From contig OZ245822.1 of the NCBI GenBank assembly GCA_965228545.1, forward strand, positions 2,418,001 to 2,482,000: DNA of 64,000 nucleotides, written 5' to 3'. Under the pieces are notes generated by a model, which saw only the letters and a list, made by a program, of their open reading frames with translations, was not told where the DNA came from and made no database searches. This document shows, piece after piece, positions 59,842-64,000 of this stretch; within the stretch, counting starts at the first letter, position 1, and each line of letters begins with the position of its first letter. Made by a program: the position numbers and the translations under genes. This DNA comes from HXMU1420-13 sp965228545 (GTDB lineage Bacteria > Bacteroidota > Rhodothermia > Balneolales > Balneolaceae).

Positions 59842-60540
59842 GTGGCAAATCTTGCCGTAATTATTCCTGCGGCAGGCTCCGGTAGCAGAATGCAATCGGA
59901 GCTGCCAAAGCCATTTTTGCCACTTGGCGATCAAACGATATTGTGGCATACTATCTGTGCTTTCTTAAAAGCAGATGGAATCACTCAGATAATTATTCCA
60001 ACTTCCGAGCAATGGATAGCTACCGTCCAGGAAATTATAAACTCGTTACCTAGCAATAATATTCAATTTGACGTTATAGAAGGTGGATCAGAGCGTCAAT
60101 TTTCAATTTCTAACGGGCTAAGTTTACTTCAAGATACGATAGAAATTGTGGCCGTTCACGATGCAGTTCGTCCATTTATAAATCTTGCGTTAATCAACCA
60201 CTGCAGCTCTAACGCTATAGATAATGGCGGGGCAATTATTGCTGTGCCTGCTAAAGATACGATTAAAAAAATCGGGCTTGATGGGCGTATTCTTGAAACT
60301 CCTGATCGAAGTATGTTATGGCAAGCTCAAACCCCCCAGGTTTTTCGAAAAGATATTATATGTCGAGCATACGAAGAGGCGATTTTAGGTGGATTTGTTG
60401 GAACTGACGATGCCTCGCTGGTAGAACGACTTGGCGAGACAGTAAAAGTGGTTGAAGGTGATCGGGAGAATTTAAAAATTACGTACCCGATTGATCTCGA
60501 AATTGCTGAGTTAATCCTAAAGCAAAAACAAAACTTATGA
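59842..60540 (+). CDS. ispD: 2-C-methyl-D-erythritol 4-phosphate cytidylyltransferase
   Basis: A 232-residue MEP-pathway enzyme that joins MEP with CTP. The nucleotide-binding start is VIIPAAGSGSRMQSELPKPF, and VAVHDAVRPF near residue 105 and DTIKK are further markers. It begins with GTG, four bases after queA, and its stop overlaps the ispF start by four bases (ATGA). Pathway neighbours in the window are ispF and ispH. Confidence 0.97.
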   Translation: MANLAVIIPAAGSGSRMQSELPKPFLPLGDQTILWHTICAFLKADGITQIIIPTSEQWIATVQEIINSLPSNNIQFDVIEGGSERQFSISNGLSLLQDTIEIVAVHDAVRPFINLALINHCSSNAIDNGGAIIAVPAKDTIKKIGLDGRILETPDRSMLWQAQTPQVFRKDIICRAYEEAILGGFVGTDDASLVERLGETVKVVEGDRENLKITYPIDLEIAELILKQKQNL

Positions 60541-61013
60541 GAATAGGTTACGGTTTCGATACGCATACTTTGGTTGAAGGTAGAAAGTTAATACTAGGTG
60601 GAGTTGAAATTCCATTTGAGAAAGGGCTACTTGGTCATTCAGATGCCGACGTTCTCCTACATGCAATAACCGACGCATTGCTCGGTGCGCTCGCACTTGG
60701 TGATATAGGGCAGCATTTTCCGGATACCGACCCCAAGTTTAAGGATGCTGATAGCAGAAGTTTGCTTATCCATTGCTATCAGTTAATTAAAAAAGAAGGC
60801 TACCAAATAGCTAACGTTGATGCAACGGTGGTAGCTCAACGCCCAAAGCTCATGCCGCATATCCCTGAAATTCGTAAAACCATTGCACAAGACTTACAGG
60901 TTGAAATCAATCAGATTTCAGTAAAAGCTACAACGTCAGAAAAAATGGGTTTTGTTGGCAGAGAAGAGGGTATAACTGTAAGTGCAGTAGCGCTTCTGAT
61001 GCCGATTGCTTAA
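60537..61013 (+). CDS. ispF: 2-C-methyl-D-erythritol 2,4-cyclodiphosphate synthase
   Basis: A 158-residue trimeric zinc enzyme of the MEP pathway. The start carries the metal site (IGYGFDTHTLVEGR), then GVEIPFEKGLLGHSDADVLL and DIGQHFPDTDP. The C-terminal half has ATTSEKMGFVGREEGI. It overlaps ispD by four bases and the downstream DedA gene by one base, so the three are translationally coupled. Confidence 0.97.
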   Translation: MRIGYGFDTHTLVEGRKLILGGVEIPFEKGLLGHSDADVLLHAITDALLGALALGDIGQHFPDTDPKFKDADSRSLLIHCYQLIKKEGYQIANVDATVVAQRPKLMPHIPEIRKTIAQDLQVEINQISVKATTSEKMGFVGREEGITVSAVALLMPIA

Positions 61014-61663
61014 TGGTTGATGATCTGGTACAACAAGTGGTTGATTGGGTCTCACTCGCAGGTCCGATTGGAGTGTATCTTATTTTTACAGTTATTGCCT
61101 ACCTCGAAAACGTGGTGCCTCCTCTGCCGGGCGACGTATTGGTTGCATTTAGTGGGTATTTGGCAGCCGAAGGGCTCATAGGCTTATTTCCGATTTGGGG
61201 GTTAACCGTAGCGGCATCGGTATTAGGTTTTATGAATATGTATTGGATTGGGCGAAAGTTGGAAAATCAGATATCGGCAAATCGACACGATCATTTACTA
61301 CTTCGTTTCATCAATTACGATTACATTCGGATCGGGCGTTTATGGATGTCGAAATACGGGCAATGGGTTGTAGTTGCGAATCGATTTTTAGCTGGTACAC
61401 GCTCAGTAATCTCACTTACCGCAGGCATGTCGCGCCTTGATTTGTGGAAAACGGTGGTAAATTCACTAGTTAGTTCCATGCTTTGGAATGGGCTTTTGAT
61501 TGGTGCGGGGTGGGTGATCAAAGAGAACTGGCAAATCATCGGAAGTTATCTCTCGACCTATGGAAAGGTGATATTGTTAGCTATCAGTGTACTAATTGTA
61601 GTAGTTTTAATTAAGCGTTGGAGTATGAGAAAAGAGCGGAGGGAAAAAAAATCACATGAGTGA
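61013..61663 (+). CDS. DedA-family membrane protein
   Basis: A 216-residue membrane protein with about five spans. Family features are the acidic loop ENVVPPLPGDVLVAFSGYLA near residue 27, and NRFLAGTRSVISLTAGMSRL near residue 120 with the conserved Arg-x-x-x-Gly-x-Arg pattern. DedA proteins are linked to undecaprenyl-phosphate or phospholipid flipping. It starts in the ispF stop codon. Substrate is unknown. Confidence 0.9.
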   Translation: MVDDLVQQVVDWVSLAGPIGVYLIFTVIAYLENVVPPLPGDVLVAFSGYLAAEGLIGLFPIWGLTVAASVLGFMNMYWIGRKLENQISANRHDHLLLRFINYDYIRIGRLWMSKYGQWVVVANRFLAGTRSVISLTAGMSRLDLWKTVVNSLVSSMLWNGLLIGAGWVIKENWQIIGSYLSTYGKVILLAISVLIVVVLIKRWSMRKERREKKSHE

Positions 61664-61683
61664 AATTTTTGTTGCAGAAAATG

Positions 61684-61714
61684 TTGACAATTTTTTGATC
61701 TATGGGTATTTTTG
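61684..61714 (+). promoter_or_regulatory. Bacteroidota-type promoter of the tRNA-tuf operon
   Basis: TTG at 61684-61686 and TATTTTTG at 61707-61714 are separated by 20 bases, the same spacing as at queA. It lies 17 bases before the first tRNA. Confidence 0.8.
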
Positions 61715-61730
61715 AAGTCTTTCGCAAAAA

Positions 61731-61803
61731 GCCAGTGTAGCTCAGTTGGTAGAGCAACGGTTTTGTAAACCGTCGGTCATCGGTTCGAATCCGGTCACTG
61801 GCT
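61731..61803 (+). tRNA. tRNA-Thr (anticodon TGT)
   Basis: A 73-base cloverleaf. The acceptor arms are GCCAGTG and CACTGGC with discriminator T, the anticodon loop is TTTGTAA, and the T loop is TTCGAAT. CCA is not encoded. It is the first tRNA of the operon. Confidence 0.97.
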
Positions 61804-61817
61804 CGATTTTGTGGAAT

Positions 61818-61900
61818 GGGGAGATACCAAAGTGGCCAACTGGGGCAGACTGTAAATCTGTTGTCTTTCGACTTCGTAGGTTCGAATCCTGCTCTCCCCA
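61818..61900 (+). tRNA. tRNA-Tyr (anticodon GTA)
   Basis: An 83-base tRNA with a long variable arm. The acceptor arms are GGGGAGA and TCTCCCC with discriminator A, and the anticodon loop is CTGTAAA. GTA34 is a QueA-pathway substrate position. Confidence 0.97.
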
Positions 61901-61918
61901 CAAACTTACTGAATACCA

Positions 61919-61991
61919 GCGAGCGTAACTCAATTGGTAGAGTGTCAGCCTTCCAAGCTGAATGTTGCCGGTTCGATCCCGGTCGCTCGCT
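61919..61991 (+). tRNA. tRNA-Gly (anticodon TCC)
   Basis: A 73-base tRNA. The acceptor arms are GCGAGCG and CGCTCGC with discriminator T, and the anticodon loop is CTTCCAA. Confidence 0.96.
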
Positions 61992-61998
61992 CAGACAA

Positions 61999-62070
<72 letters not shown>

Positions 62071-62119
62071 CACTGGTATCGGAAGATTTTTTAACTATAC
62101 ACAACACAACATTTAAACA

Positions 62120-63307
62120 ATGGCAAAAGAGACCTTTCAACGCACCAAGCCCCACGTGAATGTGGGCACCATTGGTCACGTAGATCACGGAAAGACTACA
62201 TTAACGGCAGCGATCACCACGGTAATGGCGAAGACCTGGGGTGGAGTGGCGCAAGCGTTTGATCAAATTGATAATGCTCCTGAGGAGCGCGAGCGTGGTA
62301 TTACCATCGCTACGGCGCATGTGGAGTATGAATCGGAAGTGCGTCACTACGCACACGTAGACTGCCCGGGCCACGCCGATTATGTGAAGAACATGGTGAC
62401 AGGGGCGGCGCAGATGGATGGTGCTATTTTGGTGGTAGCGGCTACCGATGGTCCTATGCCACAAACCCGTGAGCACATCTTGTTGGCGCGTCAGGTGGGG
62501 GTGCCTCAGGTAGTAGTGTTTATGAACAAGGTGGATCTTGTGGACGACGAGGAGCTGCTCGAGCTTGTAGAACTTGAAGTGCGTGAGTTGCTTTCTAGCT
62601 ACGAGTTTGACGGTGATGAGATTCCAGTGATTCAGGGTTCTGCCTTGGGTGCACTAAACGGCGAAGAGCAGTGGGAGCAAAAAGTAGTAGAGCTTATCGA
62701 GGCTGTTGATGAGACCATTCCTACGCCAGAGCGTGATGTAGACAAGCCGTTCTTGATGCCGGTTGAGGATGTATTCTCAATCACAGGTCGTGGAACAGTA
62801 GCTACGGGTCGTATCGAGCGCGGTGTGATCAAGATCAATGAGGAAGTAGAGATAGTAGGGATCGTTGAAGATCCGATGAAGAGTGTGGTAACCGGTATAG
62901 AGATGTTCCGTCGCTTGTTAGATCAAGGTGAGGCGGGCGACAATGCGGGTATTCTGCTGCGAGGTATTGCTAAGGAAGATATTCAGCGCGGAATGGTATT
63001 GTGTAAGCCGGGCTCAATCACTCCGCACAAACAATTCGAGTGTGAGGTGTATGTATTGAGCAAAGACGAAGGTGGGCGACACACTCCATTCTTCAAGGGC
63101 TACCGACCACAGTTTTATTTCCGTACCACGGATGTAACCGGAGCGTGTGAGCTTCCGAGTGGTGTGGAGATGGTGATGCCGGGCGACAACGTAAAGTTGA
63201 GCGTAGAGCTCATCCAGCCGGTAGCGATGGAAGAAGGACTACGATTTGCGATCCGCGAAGGTGGACGTACCGTAGGTGCCGGTGTGGTAACTAAAATTTT
63301 AGATTAA
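62120..63307 (+). CDS. tuf: Translation elongation factor Tu
   Basis: A 395-residue GTPase that delivers aminoacyl-tRNA to the ribosome. The G motifs are GHVDHGKTT (P loop), RGITIATAHVEYES (switch I), DCPGHADY (G3), NKVD (G4) and GSALGAL (G5). Domains II and III follow with GTVATGRIERG and the final RTVGAGVV. It sits in the classic tRNA-tuf-tRNA-secE-nusG layout. Codon use is richer in G and C than the neighbours, as expected for a highly expressed gene. Confidence 0.99.
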   Translation: MAKETFQRTKPHVNVGTIGHVDHGKTTLTAAITTVMAKTWGGVAQAFDQIDNAPEERERGITIATAHVEYESEVRHYAHVDCPGHADYVKNMVTGAAQMDGAILVVAATDGPMPQTREHILLARQVGVPQVVVFMNKVDLVDDEELLELVELEVRELLSSYEFDGDEIPVIQGSALGALNGEEQWEQKVVELIEAVDETIPTPERDVDKPFLMPVEDVFSITGRGTVATGRIERGVIKINEEVEIVGIVEDPMKSVVTGIEMFRRLLDQGEAGDNAGILLRGIAKEDIQRGMVLCKPGSITPHKQFECEVYVLSKDEGGRHTPFFKGYRPQFYFRTTDVTGACELPSGVEMVMPGDNVKLSVELIQPVAMEEGLRFAIREGGRTVGAGVVTKILD

Positions 63308-63336
63308 GCGCTACCACCAACATATTTACACATTGT

Positions 63337-63363
63337 AGAGTAGGTAGCTAAGCTGCCTACTCT
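63337..63363 (+). other. Perfect hairpin between tuf and tRNA-Trp
   Basis: AGAGTAGGTAGC pairs with GCTGCCTACTCT around TAA (12 bp with one G-U pair), followed by TGTGTGT. The T run is poor, so partial termination or an RNA-processing site is likely. Confidence 0.55.
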
Positions 63364-63374
63364 TGTGTGTATAA

Positions 63375-63447
63375 ACGGGCATAGCTCAGTTGGTAGAGCA
63401 CTGGTCTCCAAAACCAGGTGTCGGGAGTTCGAGTCTCTCTGCCCGTG
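63375..63447 (+). tRNA. tRNA-Trp (anticodon CCA)
   Basis: A 73-base tRNA. The acceptor arms are ACGGGCA and TGCCCGT with discriminator G, and the anticodon loop is CTCCAAA. It lies 18 bases before secE. Confidence 0.96.
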
Positions 63448-63464
63448 CAAACAAATAAATTGAT

Positions 63465-63647
63465 ATGGAAAAGCTTACAAATTTCTTCGAGAGTGTGGTT
63501 GCTGAATTCAAAAAAGTGAGTTGGCCGACACAACAAGAATTAATCGATAACACTATAATTGTTGTTGTCTTCTCGATCATACTGTCTGCGTTTATTTTCG
63601 GCATCGATCAAGTGTACAGCACAGTACTTGAAGCCATTTACAGATAA
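63465..63647 (+). CDS. secE: Preprotein translocase subunit SecE
   Basis: A 60-residue single-span subunit of the SecYEG channel, the short form seen in most bacteria. It has FFESVVAEFKKVSWPTQQEL followed by one hydrophobic span (TIIVVVFSIILSAFIFGID). The motif FKKVSWP is diagnostic. It lies between tRNA-Trp and nusG, sharing one base with nusG (TAATG). Confidence 0.97.
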   Translation: MEKLTNFFESVVAEFKKVSWPTQQELIDNTIIVVVFSIILSAFIFGIDQVYSTVLEAIYR

Positions 63648-64000
63648 TGAGTAAAGAATTAGAACATGGCTGGTATGTAGTTCGCTGCTTTTCCAGCCAC
63701 GAAAAAAAAGTTAAAGAGTTCCTAGAGCGTGAGATCGAAGATCAAGATCTTGGCGATAAGATTTTAGACGTTTTGGTACCAACCGAAACAGTAGTTGAAA
63801 TCAGAGGGGGTAAGAAGCGGACTCGAGAGAAGAATTTTTTCCCGGGATACATACTGCTAAACACTCATTATGACGAAGAAGTAAACAATTTAATACAAAG
63901 TGCGCCGTCTTGCCTTGGGTTTCTGAAAGTAGGTAAAGAACAAACGGTGCCAACGCCTCTTAAAAAGCACGAAGTTCAACGCATCATTGGGCGAGTGCAA
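63647..64000 (+). CDS. nusG: Transcription termination/antitermination protein NusG (5' part)
   Basis: The first 118 codons of nusG, cut by the window end. The ATG overlaps the secE stop by one base. The NGN-domain start GWYVVRCFSSHEKKVKEFLE, the VLVPTE strand and the NFFPGYILLN block are characteristic. The KOW domain lies beyond the window. NusG binds RNA polymerase and couples transcription to Rho and ribosomes. Confidence 0.96.
   Translation, partial: MSKELEHGWYVVRCFSSHEKKVKEFLEREIEDQDLGDKILDVLVPTETVVEIRGGKKRTREKNFFPGYILLNTHYDEEVNNLIQSAPSCLGFLKVGKEQTVPTPLKKHEVQRIIGRVQ

Overview
The window looks like a chromosomal segment from a member of the Bacteroidota/Balneolota group, most likely Balneolaceae-like. 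That placement is inference. It rests on four large secreted proteins ending in a Por/type IX secretion (T9SS) sorting domain with the motif NYPNPFNP, on Bacteroidota-type promoters (TTG, about 20 bp, TAnnTTTG), on a hybrid two-component regulator with an AraC output domain, and on AT-rich coding sequence. No rRNA, CRISPR array, prophage or transposase was seen.

Layout. 1-3.6 kb: an outer-membrane-type protein, a HAD phosphatase, a possible pseudogene remnant and enolase. 3.7-9.3 kb: two T9SS cargo proteins, a CotH kinase-like protein and an endonuclease I. 9.4-12.3 kb: two small paralogous proteins on either side of a membrane TPR regulator with a LuxR-like helix-turn-helix. 12.4-14.9 kb: recF, a DUF721/DciA-like gene and a YbbR-domain gene. 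15-16.8 kb: ispH and a four-helix-bundle gene framed by inverted heptamer repeats. 16.8-20.6 kb: a tandemly duplicated cassette of a small protein and a beta-propeller lipoprotein, followed by a secreted protein. 20.7-30.3 kb: smc, frr, pyrH, tsf, rpsB, rpsI and rplM on the minus strand, interrupted by an oppositely oriented YHYH lipoprotein gene and a repeat-rich 570-bp spacer.

30.5-34.1 kb: a second CotH T9SS protein and a DUF4382 lipoprotein. 34.3-45.6 kb: aconitase, a GAF histidine kinase, a giant hybrid two-component regulator, and a secreted fusion of two beta-lactamase-fold domains, an esterase and a T9SS signal. 45.7-49.3 kb: a translationally coupled type III polyketide synthase, methyltransferase and flavin monooxygenase, followed by a CDGSH iron-sulfur protein. 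This resembles known phenolic-lipid/alkylquinone operons. 49.5-58.6 kb: a DinB-like protein, a secreted protein, a MATE exporter, an NtrY-like kinase, a 2-hydroxyacid dehydrogenase, rsfS, a LytR_C protein and a small secreted protein. 58.7-61.7 kb: queA, ispD, ispF and a DedA gene. 61.7-64 kb: tRNA-Thr, Tyr, Gly, Thr, tuf, tRNA-Trp, secE and nusG, with nusG cut by the window edge.

Most of the window is housekeeping: translation, isoprenoid precursors, DNA repair and segregation. The parts most worth a second look are the duplicated propeller cassette, the paired small proteins around the TPR regulator, the type III PKS operon, the triple hydrolase fusion, and a set of intergenic repeats that sit against gene ends. 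One of these repeats lies about 15 bp from the smc start. All assignments come from reading sequence motifs; no database search was run.
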